Assembly: GCA_001567105.1 (NCBI GenBank)
Contig: LMZR01000029.1
Span: 1-51,442 of the forward strand
Source: Chloroflexi bacterium OLB14
Lineage (GTDB): Bacteria > Chloroflexota > Anaerolineae > Anaerolineales > Villigracilaceae
Reading direction: 5' to 3'
Length of the DNA stretch: 51,442 nucleotides
Shown: piece by piece, positions 34,642 to 44,541 of the stretch
How the letters are laid out: every line of letters starts with the position of its first letter
How positions within the stretch are numbered: the stretch's first letter is position 1
Program-made: the position numbers and the translations under genes
The notes under the pieces: model-generated
The model's input: only the letters and a program-made list of their open reading frames with translations
The model's database searches: none
What the model was told of the DNA's origin: nothing

Positions 34642-35040
34642 ATGAGCGGTTCATTGATTCTGCCTGGCGTTGGTGTTCTTTTTATAGGTGTCGCTGTATT
34701 TATTTTAATTCGCACGCAGTTGTTTATTAACAATGCACAGCAAGTAACTGGCACTGTGATTCGTTTGGTGCGCTCGCACAGTAACAAAGGCGGTTATTCT
34801 TACTCACCTGTTTATCAGTTTCGCACGCTTGAAGGGCAGATGATTGAAGTGCAAGATAACCTTTCGAGTAACCCACCTATGTTTCGAGAAGGGCAAACTA
34901 TTGAAGTGCTATACGACCCAAGCAACCCACATAAAGCACGCATCAAAAAATGGATGAGTTTATATTTTCTGCCATTGCTATTTGGCTTTTTAGGTTCTAC
35001 ATTTACTTGCACTGGTGTTTTCACCTTGTTGATGCGCTAG
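34642..35040 (+). CDS. DUF3592 membrane protein, first of a tandem pair
   Basis: About 132 residues from the ATG at 34642, preceded by AAAGGAG. Two membrane helices enclose a beta-rich outer or inner loop: GTVIRLVRSHSNKGGYSYSP, VYQFRTLEGQMIEVQDNLSS and the IEVLYDPSNPHKARIK strand that marks DUF3592. The next gene is a clear duplicate with the same layout. The function of DUF3592 is not known. Confidence 0.82.
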   Translation: MSGSLILPGVGVLFIGVAVFILIRTQLFINNAQQVTGTVIRLVRSHSNKGGYSYSPVYQFRTLEGQMIEVQDNLSSNPPMFREGQTIEVLYDPSNPHKARIKKWMSLYFLPLLFGFLGSTFTCTGVFTLLMR

Positions 35041-35084
35041 AGAGTGTAGACCATACAGTAAAAATATAAAAAAAGGAGCTCATC

Positions 35085-35516
35085 ATGTCTGCTGATTTAA
35101 TTATTGGAATTGTATTTTCCTTAGTAGGTGGTTTGCTATTTGCCATTGGTTTGTTTTTGTTTATTCGTATCAAAATGTTTTTAAGCAAAGCGCAAGTAGC
35201 AAAAGGCACAGTAATTGAAATGGTTTATCACCATAGCTCGGAAGGTGGCGGTGGATATTCACCTGTTTATCAATTTAGAACGATTAGCGGGCAAATGATT
35301 ACTAGGCAAGATAGTTTATCTTCTAACCCTCCCATGTTTCAAGTGGGTCAAACGATAGATGTTTTATACGAGCCTGAAAAACCACAAAATGCGCGCATTA
35401 AAAAATTTTGGAGTTTATATTTTGTTACTATTTTGCTATGCGGCATGGGTTTTATTTTTGGTGGCATTGGGATTGTGTTATTGATTTTCAATTTGATGGA
35501 TAAGATGAATCTTTAA
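35085..35516 (+). CDS. DUF3592 membrane protein, second of a tandem pair
   Basis: A 143-residue paralog of the preceding gene. YSPVYQFRTISGQM, the SLSSNPPMFQVGQTIDVLYE segment and PQNARIKKFWSLYF align without gaps to PVYQFRTLEGQM, NLSSNPPMFREGQTIEVLYD and HKARIKKWMSLYF. Helices lie at the two ends. AAAAGGAG precedes its ATG. The 44-base gap suggests one transcript. The pair arose by local duplication. Confidence 0.82.
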   Translation: MSADLIIGIVFSLVGGLLFAIGLFLFIRIKMFLSKAQVAKGTVIEMVYHHSSEGGGGYSPVYQFRTISGQMITRQDSLSSNPPMFQVGQTIDVLYEPEKPQNARIKKFWSLYFVTILLCGMGFIFGGIGIVLLIFNLMDKMNL

Positions 35517-35578
35517 ATAAGAATCGTCATTGCACAAAAAGAAAATATGTTCTATAATCTCGGAATAAAGATTGACCC

Positions 35579-36409
35579 ATGATTTTTCAATCCCACCTTC
35601 CGAGATTTCCTCTTAATCATTACATTGAGAGCCTGTTTTATTATGAAGGCTTGTCACCCACGCATCAGTTAGATCGCTTCCTGCCCGATGGCAACACAGA
35701 ACTCATCATCAACTTAAACGAAATTCCTCAATCCATTCATCACAACCAAACATTAAATCAAATTCAAATCTGTAAACAGGCTTGGGTCAGTGGTGTGCGA
35801 ACTAAATCCATCACCATTCCATCGGGCAAAGGAAACAAGATGCTTGTAATTGCATTTCGTAAAGGCAAAGCATTTCCGTTTTATCCATTGCCAATGAATG
35901 AAATTTCAGATTTTGTGATTGAATCTGATTTGATATTTGGTCAAAGCATTTTAGATTTACGCGAACGACTAATCGCCTCTTCATCTATCTCACACATGTT
36001 TCTGCTTACTGAAAATTTTCTCTTAACCCATGCTGGGTGCGACTCACTGCAAACCGATTCTTTTTCCCGTTGCATTGATTATGCCCTTACGCAAATTATC
36101 AAATTCCCAAATCAGCTTTGCCTAGAAAAACTCAGCGATGAAATTGGATATTCACAAAAACATTTTATTCATTTATTCAAATCTCAAGTGGGGTTAACTC
36201 CCAAACAATACATGAATGTTTTACGATTTCAAAAAGCCATTCTAGAAATTGAATCCACACAGATATATGATTGGTCTGCCATCGCCCACAACAGCGGATT
36301 TTACGACCAATCTCATTTCATTCATCACTTCAAAGAGTTTTCTGGCTTCACACCGAATGAATATATAAAAATTAAAACTGATGCATTGAATTATGTGCCT
36401 GTTAGTTAA
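35579..36409 (+). CDS. AraC-family transcription regulator
   Basis: A 276-residue protein with an N-terminal ligand-type domain (IESLFYYEG, FLPDGNTELIINL) like the DUF6597 domain, and the double helix-turn-helix of AraC at the end: LEKLSDEIGYSQKHFIHLFK, then VGLTPKQYMNVLRFQKAI and IAHNSGFYDQSHFIHHFKEF, ending SGFTPNEY. It is predicted to bind DNA near its own operon, but the target and inducer are unknown. The next gene, a DUF1761 membrane protein in the same direction, is a candidate target. Confidence 0.9.
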   Translation: MIFQSHLPRFPLNHYIESLFYYEGLSPTHQLDRFLPDGNTELIINLNEIPQSIHHNQTLNQIQICKQAWVSGVRTKSITIPSGKGNKMLVIAFRKGKAFPFYPLPMNEISDFVIESDLIFGQSILDLRERLIASSSISHMFLLTENFLLTHAGCDSLQTDSFSRCIDYALTQIIKFPNQLCLEKLSDEIGYSQKHFIHLFKSQVGLTPKQYMNVLRFQKAILEIESTQIYDWSAIAHNSGFYDQSHFIHHFKEFSGFTPNEYIKIKTDALNYVPVS

Positions 36410-36413
36410 CCAT

Positions 36414-36501
36414 ATGTCATTCTGAGCCGCGCTCTTGTTCTTGGCGGCGAAGAATCTCGAAGATTATCTTAAAGACCCTTCGCTACGCTCAGGGTGACAT
36501 G
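36414..36501. repeat. intergenic inverted repeat, GTCATTCTGAG...CTCAGGGTGAC type
   Basis: ATGTCATTCTGAGC and CTCAGGGTGACAT form outer arms. CCCTTCGCTACGCTCAGGG at 36478-36496 is a palindromic part related to the in-frame copy in pheT at 43859-43881. Confidence 0.7.
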
Positions 36502-36584
36502 GATGACAAGGTAAATTTTCTACAATACAATCCATTCCTTCTCCAGTACGATATGTTCAAATCTATCTACAAGGAGACATAAAC

Positions 36585-36992
36585 ATGGAAAATTTATATA
36601 TCAATCACTTGGCAGTATTTGTTTGTGCAATTCTCAATTTAGCATTAGGCGCATTATGGTATTCGCCCATTTTGTTTTACAAAAGTTGGCTTGCTGAAAC
36701 AAAACTCACCGAAGAACAACTCACCAAACAAAACCCAGCCAAAACATACGGGTTTGCCTTTCTATTTTCACTTATCATCTCTTACAACCTCGCCTTCTTC
36801 CTCGGTGACTCTGCCACCGATGCAGTTTGGGGAGCCACAGCAGGTTTTCTGGCAGGCTTTGGTTGGAGCACATTGATTTTTGCCATCATCGCCTTGTTTG
36901 AGCAAAAATCTTGGAAATATATTTTCATCAACGGCGGATTCACCACTGTGTATTTCAGCTTAATTGGTTTTATACTTGGAATTTGGAGATAA
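36585..36992 (+). CDS. DUF1761 membrane protein
   Basis: A 135-residue protein with four hydrophobic helices. LGALWYSPILFYKSWL near the start is the characteristic DUF1761 motif, followed by the polar segment EEQLTKQNPAKTYG. AAGGAG precedes the ATG. The family has no assigned function. It lies between the AraC regulator and a soluble DUF4287/DUF5655 gene. Confidence 0.85.
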   Translation: MENLYINHLAVFVCAILNLALGALWYSPILFYKSWLAETKLTEEQLTKQNPAKTYGFAFLFSLIISYNLAFFLGDSATDAVWGATAGFLAGFGWSTLIFAIIALFEQKSWKYIFINGGFTTVYFSLIGFILGIWR

Positions 36993-36995
36993 AAT

Positions 36996-37078
36996 TTTTA
37001 AACACAAAGGACTCAAAAGTCACTAAGGTTTAAAACCATTAAAAACTTTGTGTACTTCGTGTCCTTTGTGGTTAATAT
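36996..37078. repeat. intergenic inverted repeat (ACACAAAGGAC...GTCCTTTGTGG type)
   Basis: AACACAAAGGACTCAAAAG at the left and CTTCGTGTCCTTTGTGGTT at the right form the arms. It is related to the element between sdhD and sdhA. Confidence 0.65.
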
Positions 37079-37096
37079 TTTCATAGGAGATAAACA

Positions 37097-37666
37097 ATGG
37101 ATAACCTTGATAAAGCAATTCAAACGCAATTAAACAACATCCAAAAGAAAACAGGCATGTCTATCAAAGAATTAACCACTTTCGCCAATAAAAGCGGGCT
37201 AAGCAAACATGGCGAACTGCGTGACATGTTCAAACAAAAACTTGGCTTAGGCCATGGCGATGCAAACACCCTCGTGCATTTTGTCTTAAAATCTGGTGGC
37301 ACGCATGCCGCACAAGGCAAAAGTGAAAATACTATTTTAGATGAAATTTATTCAGGTGCAAAAGCAGGTTTTCGCCCTATTCACGAAAAGTTAATCAAAG
37401 AAATTAATAAGTTTGGTGAATTTGAAATTGCACCCAAAAAAGGTTATGTTAGTTTAAGAAGAAAAAAACAATTTGCTATGATTGGTCCCAAAACAAATAC
37501 ACGTTTTGAAGTTGGTATCAACATCAAAGGCTTAAAGAAAAATGCTCGGCTAAATGAACAACCGTCAGGAAGCATGTGCAACTACACGGTCAATTTAACC
37601 GAAACGAAAGAAGTTGATTCCGAACTGATAGCATGGATTAAATCCGCTTTTGATGGTGCGGGTTAA
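37097..37666 (+). CDS. DUF4287/DUF5655 domain protein
   Basis: A 189-residue soluble protein. The N-terminal half (IQKKTGMSIKELTTFANKSG, then HGELRDMFKQKLGLGHGDAN) matches DUF4287. The C-terminal half (IHEKLIKEINKFGEFEIAPK, KGYVSLRRKKQFAMIGP, RFEVGINIKGL) matches DUF5655. Proteins with both halves are found singly in many bacteria and no activity is known. AGGAG precedes the ATG. The HD-domain gene starts 10 bases after its stop. Confidence 0.85.
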   Translation: MDNLDKAIQTQLNNIQKKTGMSIKELTTFANKSGLSKHGELRDMFKQKLGLGHGDANTLVHFVLKSGGTHAAQGKSENTILDEIYSGAKAGFRPIHEKLIKEINKFGEFEIAPKKGYVSLRRKKQFAMIGPKTNTRFEVGINIKGLKKNARLNEQPSGSMCNYTVNLTETKEVDSELIAWIKSAFDGAG

Positions 37667-37675
37667 AATAGAGGC

Positions 37676-38326
37676 ATGAATCAACAAGACATTATTCAAA
37701 AAACTGCCGAATATATAAAACAAGAATTTTCAAATGATCCTTCAGGTCACGATTGGTGGCATATTTACCGTGTTTGGAAAAATGCTTTAGCCATAAATGA
37801 AATTGAAAAAGGCGATTCATTTATTATTCAACTTGCCGCATTATTACACGACTTAGATGATTGGAAATTTAACGAATCCGAAGATGAAACCCCGCTTCGT
37901 GCCAGACTTTGGCTTGATTCTTGTTCCATCGAACCCCACCTCGCTGACAAAGTGTGCAATATCATCAAACACATCTCCTACAAAGGCGCGCATGTAGAAA
38001 ATAAAATGGACTCGCTCGAAGGCTTCATCGTCCAAGATGCGGATAGGTTAGATGCCATTGGCGCGATAGGCATTGCGCGCACCTTTGCTTACGGCGGCTA
38101 TAAAAATAGAATGATGTATGACCCCGAAGTAAAACCTGAACTGCACAAAAGTTTTGAAGAGTATAAAAATAGTAAGAGCGATACGATAAATCACTTTTAC
38201 GAAAAATTATTGTTGTTGAAAGATAGAATGAATACTGAAACTGCAAAAAAAATAGCAGAGGAACGCCATGAAGTGATGCTTAAGTTTTTAGAGCAATTTA
38301 TGAAAGAGTGGGAAGGAAATTCGTAG
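37676..38326 (+). CDS. HD-domain phosphohydrolase
   Basis: A 216-residue all-helical enzyme. The metal site reads HDWWHIYRVWKNAL (first His), ALLHDLDDWKF (the His-Asp pair) and QDADRLDAIGAIGIARTF (last Asp). This order is typical of the YedJ/uncharacterised HD hydrolase group, which acts on phosphate esters. The substrate is unknown. It is close to the DUF4287/DUF5655 gene and probably cotranscribed with it. Confidence 0.9.
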   Translation: MNQQDIIQKTAEYIKQEFSNDPSGHDWWHIYRVWKNALAINEIEKGDSFIIQLAALLHDLDDWKFNESEDETPLRARLWLDSCSIEPHLADKVCNIIKHISYKGAHVENKMDSLEGFIVQDADRLDAIGAIGIARTFAYGGYKNRMMYDPEVKPELHKSFEEYKNSKSDTINHFYEKLLLLKDRMNTETAKKIAEERHEVMLKFLEQFMKEWEGNS

Positions 38327-38380
38327 GGCGGGCTTGTAGCCCGCCATTTTTATATCTTCACGCTACAAGCGTGACCTACA
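38325..38380. repeat. paired hairpins after the HD-domain gene
   Basis: GGCGGGCTTGTAGCCCGCC forms one hairpin and CACGCTACAAGCGTG another, within outer GTAGG and CCTAC. It is like the element at 18962-19032 and may also act as a terminator. Confidence 0.65.
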
Positions 38381-38382
38381 AT

Positions 38383-39925
38383 CTATTTACTTAGCTCAAA
38401 CACCAGTGCATGTTCAGATTCATAGACTAACAAATGCAAAGCGGAGTTTTTTACTGAAACACCTAAACTTCGCAAAGAGTCAGATAACTCGCTTGAATCA
38501 TTTTTCCTTTGGAATTAGAACAATTAAATAATCGTAAGCCACATTATTTTTCATTGCCCATTCATTAACGCAGTTTACATCCGCACATTTTTGGAATAGT
38601 GCCATTTGCTCATAATATGGGAAGAAGTCTTCTGAAAGAGTCCATTCTAAGCCTTGCATAGTAGTTCGGCTGTATTGATTAGTTAATGCAGGAAACCATT
38701 CTTGTAGCGGGTCTGTCATAGAAAATTCATGCCCAGTGGCGAGGAGAAAAGTTTTATCTTTTTCTATATTTTCATTTACCCATGCAATCGTTTCTAAATC
38801 GTCCGATTTCAAACTAGTGTTGATGAGTTGAAAATCTGTAATGGAAGCAACTAAAATAAACCAAACAAATAAACTTACGAGCAAGTTTAGACTTTTGCGT
38901 GTCAATAGCAGGTTTTCTATATCCGTTTCGGGTTGGCGATTTATCCAAGAGATCATTTTTGTAAAGCCCATAGATGCCAACATAGCCCCCGCCAGTAAAG
39001 CAATTCCATCTGCACCACGTGGGTCTAATAAATAGGAAATTACAATCCAAGTGATAAAGAAGAAATTTTTATTTTTTATTGAAACCCATACGCCAATATA
39101 GAAAAGAATCAAAAACGGAATGGATAAAAAGTTGAGTGGAGAATATAACCGTAAGACGATTAAGTAAAACTCCAATGTTCGTGAACTGCTTTGCCCTGCT
39201 GATAAAAATGGCTCAATGCCATGTGTAGATAAAATTGTCAGCCACCATGGGGAAGAAAGAAGCACAACACCGAAGCCAACGAGAAAAGCAGAGATTACAC
39301 CTCGTTTATTGAAACCATAGAAGAGAAAAATAAATAATCCGCCTAATGCGGCGTGAAGTGCTGTTTGCGGGTGAGACATGACAGTGCATGCACCAAAAAG
39401 AATGGTTAAAATTAAATGTTTATGTTGATATTTTCTGAATAACTGAATCGCTTGCCAGAGCATCAACAATAAAAACAACATGCCAAAAGTGCGGGTGATT
39501 CCGCCTCCCATTATTTGCCATAAGAAAGCGCGTGGCGATAAGGCGTAGATGATTGTTGCTAATGAAGCGGTGATGTGTGAATCTAAAACTTCTTTGGCGA
39601 AAAAATAAAAAGCAAGGATAGAGATTGTATTAATCAATGCTGGGAGGTAAAGAAAAACTGTAAGGTCAGAATCAAATAGAAATCCCAAAAAAGAGGCGAT
39701 GTAAAATCCAAATGGCGGGTAAGCAAATGGAATATCTGCATGGTTATAGGTTGTGAATTGAGGCAGAGCATATCCATTTGATTTTAGATCTTGCACCATT
39801 GTGTAAAACATGCCGCCATCATTAAGCGGAAATCCATTTGTGATGGCGGGGTAAAAGCGGATGATGATGCCGAAGAGCAAAGCGGTAAAAAGCAAAAGCG
39901 TGGGGAAATCAAGTTTGCGATTCAT
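38383..39925 (-). CDS. multi-pass membrane protein, GT-C glycosyltransferase-like, frameshifted near its end
   Basis: About 513 residues after correction. Ten or more hydrophobic helices follow an opening helix and the acidic loop NGFPLNDGGMFYTMV, the place where GT-C enzymes keep a catalytic Asp. A soluble C-terminal segment (ETIAWVNENIEKDKTFLLAT) lies outside. The open frame ends at 38498 in LIVLIPKEK. If the A5 run at 38508-38512 were A6, it continues KNDSSELSDSLRSLGVSVKN and ends SALHLLVYESEHALVFELSK at 38383. A lipid-linked sugar or protein glycosylation role is possible but unproved. Confidence 0.75.
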
Positions 39926-39941
39926 GCTCTAATTATAAGCC

Positions 39942-39969
39942 TTGACATGATTCGGTTTTTGACGATAAT
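39942..39969 (+). promoter_or_regulatory. promoter of the T-box/pheST operon
   Basis: TTGACA at 39942-39947, a 16-base spacer and GATAAT at 39964-39969 predict a start near 39976, about 330 bases before pheS. This leaves room for the T-box leader. Confidence 0.6.
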
Positions 39970-39975
39970 TACGGC

Positions 39976-40252
39976 AATTAATTCAAAGGCTGTGACAGAG
40001 TAAAGTAAATTGACAGAAGTCGCTAGAGATGTGCAAAGTAAATGGTGAAATTGCACTCGACCGAAATCAGTTGAAGTTCCCTCTTGAGCCGTTTGTGTGA
40101 ATGTAAAGCGGGATGGCATCCCGCTCCACTAGTAGTACAAACCGTTTTCTTGGCGTTATACAAGACAGAGAGAATCATTTTTATCAATGATTAACTTGGG
40201 TGGTACCGCGAGATTTGAGTCTCGTCCCATTATTGGGATGAGACTTTTTTGT
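39976..40252 (+). ncRNA. T-box riboswitch leader, phenylalanine type
   Basis: The invariant T-box sequence GGGTGGTACCGCG is at 40198-40210. It is followed by a terminator with a 12-bp stem (40218-40229 with 40234-40245) and a T-run. Stem I elements upstream include AGAGATG at 40025 and GGTGAAATTGCAC at 40044. The candidate specifier is TTC at 40077-40079 within GAAGTTCCCTCTTGAGC, which would read tRNA-Phe and fits the pheS-pheT genes downstream. Uncharged tRNA would stabilise the antiterminator and let transcription proceed. The T-box is certain; the specifier assignment is inference from position. Confidence 0.92.
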
Positions 40253-40259
40253 TAATAAT

Positions 40260-40288
40260 GTAGAGACACGGCATCGCCGTGTCCCTAC
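40260..40288. repeat. short inverted repeat before pheS
   Basis: GTAGAGACACGGC and GCCGTGTCCCTAC pair around ATC, with one mismatch. It is the compact relative of the element at 11742-11801. Confidence 0.7.
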
Positions 40289-40305
40289 GGAAAATGGAGT
40301 TAAGT

Positions 40306-41363
<1,058 letters not shown>

Positions 41364-41412
41364 ATAAATAGAGATTAGATAAATAGATAAATAGAAATTA
41401 GATAAATAGATG
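41364..41412. repeat. short tandem repeats of AGATAAATAG type
   Basis: Four or five copies of AGATAAATAG-like units, some with GAGATT or AAATT between them, fill the gap after pheS. Confidence 0.6.
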
Positions 41413-41450
41413 CGTGGATGAGCAGAAAGTAGTAAGAGAAGGAGAACAAA

Positions 41451-41924
41451 GTGAGCACTCAGAGTTTGAAGAAGTTGCAAGTTTGGGTAAGAGCAAAAGA
41501 TTTTGGAATTAAGATTTACAAACAAGTTTTGCCTCTACTACCCGTTGAAGAGAAATGGAATTTGAATCAACAACTTCGACGTTCATCCTTAAGTGTTTCA
41601 GCCAACATAGCAGAAGGTCATGGAAGATTTTATTATCAAGATAATGTCAGATTTTGTTACATCGCTCGTGGTTCTTTAGACGAAACTCTCAGCCATTTGA
41701 CATTTGCTCTTGAAATGAATTACATCTCTGCTGAAATTTACAAAGAGCTGGAAACTGAAGGTGAAGAAATTGAAAAGATGTTAAATGGCTATATTGCATT
41801 TCTAAAGAAAAGTAAACAAGGCGCAAATGAACCTGGAGCAAATCTTTCTGTTCGAGAAGAAACCGCATCTTACATCACTGAACCTTTGCAAGACAATATT
41901 GATACAGAAGATACTACTCTCTAA
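41451..41924 (+). CDS. four-helix bundle (23S rRNA intervening-sequence type) protein
   Basis: A 157-residue protein. LKKLQVWVRAKDFGIKIYKQ, the WNLNQQLRRSSLSVSANIAE segment and DNVRFCYIARGSLDETLSHL match the family first found encoded in intervening sequences of 23S rRNA genes. Here it lies between pheS and pheT instead. It starts at a GTG with AGAAGGAG before it. A disordered acidic tail of about 35 residues is added. The role is unknown; a binding function in RNA or DNA has been suggested for the family. It may be a mobile passenger in the pheST operon. Confidence 0.88.
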   Translation: MSTQSLKKLQVWVRAKDFGIKIYKQVLPLLPVEEKWNLNQQLRRSSLSVSANIAEGHGRFYYQDNVRFCYIARGSLDETLSHLTFALEMNYISAEIYKELETEGEEIEKMLNGYIAFLKKSKQGANEPGANLSVREETASYITEPLQDNIDTEDTTL

Positions 41925-41957
41925 TTGTCTAATCATCTACCCTCTTAGGAGTTACTT

Positions 41958-44525
41958 ATGAAAATACCATTATCTTGGCTAAAAGATTTTATTGATTTAG
42001 ACGGATTATCCGTTGAAGATATTGCTCGCAAATTAACATTAGCAGGCATGGAAGTGGATGAGATTCTTTATGTTGGCTTGCCTATGCCAGTTTATAAAGA
42101 AGGCGAGAAGCACGAATTCAAAACCAACGGCATTGCATGGGACAAAGACAAAATTGTCGTGGCAGAGATTCGGGAAGTGAAAGCGCATCCTAATGCCGAT
42201 AAATTAACTTTGCTGGATTTGTATGATGGGCAACAAGATCAAGTTGTGTTAACTGGCGCGCCGAATATTTTTCATTTGAAAGGCACAGGTAAATTAGCAA
42301 AGCCAATCAAAGTGGCGTATGCGAAAGAAGGTTCAGTTTTATATGATGGTCATGCTGAAGGTCAAGTATTGATGACGTTGAAACGCGCCAAAATTCGCGG
42401 CGTGGATTCATACTCTATGGTTTGTTCGGAAAAAGAATTGGGTATCACAGAAGAAAGTGATGGCATTATTCTTTTGGATGATGATGCGCCTGTTGGAACT
42501 CCACTTGCAGATTATATCGGTGATGCTGTTTTAGATATTTCCATTTTGCCAAATATGGCTCGTAATGCGAATGTCATCGGTATTGCGCGTGAACTCGCCG
42601 CATTAACTGGGCGTGAATTACGAATTACGAATTACGAATCACGAATTAAAGCAGACAAAGTCGCTGGCACTCCTGTCACTGAACTTGTTGAAATTGAAAT
42701 TAAGAATCCAGAATTAAACCCAAGATTTACTGCTGGATTAATTCGTGATGTGGAAATTAAACCGAGTCCATACCAAATTCAACGCAGACTTAAACTTGCA
42801 GGCATTCGCGCTATCAATAATGTTGTAGATGCCACAAATTACGCCATGCTGGAGTTAGGTCAACCGTTACATGCGTTTGATTATGATGCACTCTTAAAGC
42901 GAGTTGGTAATTCATCTAATAAAAAAATAAAAATTATCACGCGCACTGCTAAAGATGGCGAAAAAATAAAAACATTAGATGGTAACGATAGAACTTTATC
43001 AACTGAAAATGTTTTAGTGTGTGATGAAAAAGGTTCACTTGCTTTAGCAGGTGTGATGGGTGGCGCTGAAACCGAAGTGACCGATAAAACAAAAAATATT
43101 TTGTTAGAAGGCGCGGCATGGAATTACATCAACATTCGCAAAACTGCTAAACAACATAATTTGCCATCCGAAGCCTCATTCCGTTTTTCGCGCGGTGTTC
43201 ATCCTGCTATGGCAGAGCGTGGCGTAAAACTTGGTTTGCATTACATGAGTCAATGGGCGAATGGAAAAATCGCGCCAGAAATTGTTGAGCAATATCCACT
43301 CAAACCAAAAGATTCTGTGGTTAATGTCACTGCGCATGATGTCAAAAGATTATTAGGCATTGATTTGTCACTGCAACAAATTTCTGCTTTGTTAACAAAG
43401 TTAGATTTCAAATGCACAATCACGAAGGATCAATTACAAGTTATATCACCAGATCATCGCATGGATATTTCTGAAGGTGTTATCGGTCTTGCGGATGTAA
43501 TTGAAGAAGTCGCTCGCAGTTATGGTTACGATAATATTCCTACCACTACAATGGCTGATGCGCTTCCTCCGCAAGTTGGAAATCCCGTGCATGAATGGGA
43601 AGAACATCTGCGCGATTTATTAATCGCATTGGGTTTGCAAGAAGTTGTTACCTATCGCATGACTTCAATTGAAAAAGAATCGCGTGTGGCAACATATAAT
43701 GATTATGTTCGCATTGCCAATCCGATTGCGCCAGAAAAAAGTATTCTGCGTCAAAACTTAATCGCATCAATTCTTGATGTGCTTGAAAAAAATATTCGGC
43801 TTGGCGAATCACTTTCTATTTTTGAAATTGGTTCTATCTTTGAACCTGTCAAAAATGACCCTTCGACAGGCTCAGGGCAGGGTTTGCCAAACGAACCGCG
43901 TAAACTTGCTATTGCGATGACTGGACTCAGAGAAGCCACTGCATGGGATGTTAAAGATTCCGCTGTGTTAGATTTCTATGATTTGAAAGGACGCCTCGAA
44001 CTACTTTTTAGTGGGTTGCACTTTACAAACATTTCCTACACTGCAAATGAGTCAATACTACATCTGCACCCAGGCAAATGTGCTGAAGTGAAAGTAAACA
44101 ATCAAGTTGTAGGTGTCTTCGGTGAATTACATCCACTCGTCAAAGAAAAATATGAACTCGGAGATTCACCTGTATTAGTGGCTGAGTTTGATTTAGAGAC
44201 TTTGCGAAAGTTAATCCCAACCTATGGTATTGTGCCTGTCTCTGAATTCCCACCAGTGTATGAAGACATCGCCATCATCGTAGATGAATCAGTGTTGGCA
44301 CAAACTGTCGAAGCACTCATCAAGCAGACGGGCGGAAGAAGCGTTGCAAACGTCAAGTTGTTTGACGTCTATCGTGATGAAAAAATCGGCGCAGGTAAAA
44401 AATCGCTAGCCTATAATCTCACCTATCAAGCCGAAAAGACGATGACCGATGCCGATGCCGCCGCAATTCGCAAGAAAATTATCAAACGATTAGAACATGA
44501 AGTTGGCGCGAAGTTAAGAAGTTAA
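41958..44525 (+). CDS. pheT: phenylalanyl-tRNA synthetase beta subunit
   Basis: An 855-residue subunit that carries tRNA recognition and editing. The N-terminus MKIPLSWLKDFIDLD is standard, followed by the EMAP/OB domain (VVAEIREVKAHPNADKL), the B3/B4 editing domain (ASFRFSRGVHPAMAERG) and B5 (VNVTAHDVKRLLGIDL), ending in the anticodon-binding FDX domain (YEDIAIIVDESV). Two in-frame DNA repeats add unusual residues: five 7-bp units at 42615-42649 (ELRITNYESRI) and CCCTTCGACAGGCTCAGGGC at 43859, giving NDPSTGSGQGLPNE. AGGAG precedes the ATG. Cotranscribed with pheS under the T-box. Confidence 0.95.
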   Translation: MKIPLSWLKDFIDLDGLSVEDIARKLTLAGMEVDEILYVGLPMPVYKEGEKHEFKTNGIAWDKDKIVVAEIREVKAHPNADKLTLLDLYDGQQDQVVLTGAPNIFHLKGTGKLAKPIKVAYAKEGSVLYDGHAEGQVLMTLKRAKIRGVDSYSMVCSEKELGITEESDGIILLDDDAPVGTPLADYIGDAVLDISILPNMARNANVIGIARELAALTGRELRITNYESRIKADKVAGTPVTELVEIEIKNPELNPRFTAGLIRDVEIKPSPYQIQRRLKLAGIRAINNVVDATNYAMLELGQPLHAFDYDALLKRVGNSSNKKIKIITRTAKDGEKIKTLDGNDRTLSTENVLVCDEKGSLALAGVMGGAETEVTDKTKNILLEGAAWNYINIRKTAKQHNLPSEASFRFSRGVHPAMAERGVKLGLHYMSQWANGKIAPEIVEQYPLKPKDSVVNVTAHDVKRLLGIDLSLQQISALLTKLDFKCTITKDQLQVISPDHRMDISEGVIGLADVIEEVARSYGYDNIPTTTMADALPPQVGNPVHEWEEHLRDLLIALGLQEVVTYRMTSIEKESRVATYNDYVRIANPIAPEKSILRQNLIASILDVLEKNIRLGESLSIFEIGSIFEPVKNDPSTGSGQGLPNEPRKLAIAMTGLREATAWDVKDSAVLDFYDLKGRLELLFSGLHFTNISYTANESILHLHPGKCAEVKVNNQVVGVFGELHPLVKEKYELGDSPVLVAEFDLETLRKLIPTYGIVPVSEFPPVYEDIAIIVDESVLAQTVEALIKQTGGRSVANVKLFDVYRDEKIGAGKKSLAYNLTYQAEKTMTDADAAAIRKKIIKRLEHEVGAKLRS
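42615..42649. repeat. 5 x 7-bp tandem repeat in pheT
   Basis: GAATTAC repeats five times with two substitutions (fourth GAATCAC, fifth GAATTAA). It is read in frame as part of an insertion after the LTGRE segment. Confidence 0.8.
43859..43881. repeat. in-frame repeat CCCTTCGACAGGCTCAGGGC in pheT
   Basis: It is an interrupted palindrome of the CCCTTCG...CTCAGGG type. It encodes the DPSTGSGQG peptide in a loop before the catalytic-like domain. An intergenic relative is at 36478-36496. Confidence 0.85.
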
Positions 44526-44541
44526 TTATTGATTAGCTCAA

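Noticed and set aside
41364..41412. Possible CRISPR-like short repeats after pheS
   Set aside because: Units are about 10 bases with no spacers of regular length and no cas genes; these are simple tandem repeats.
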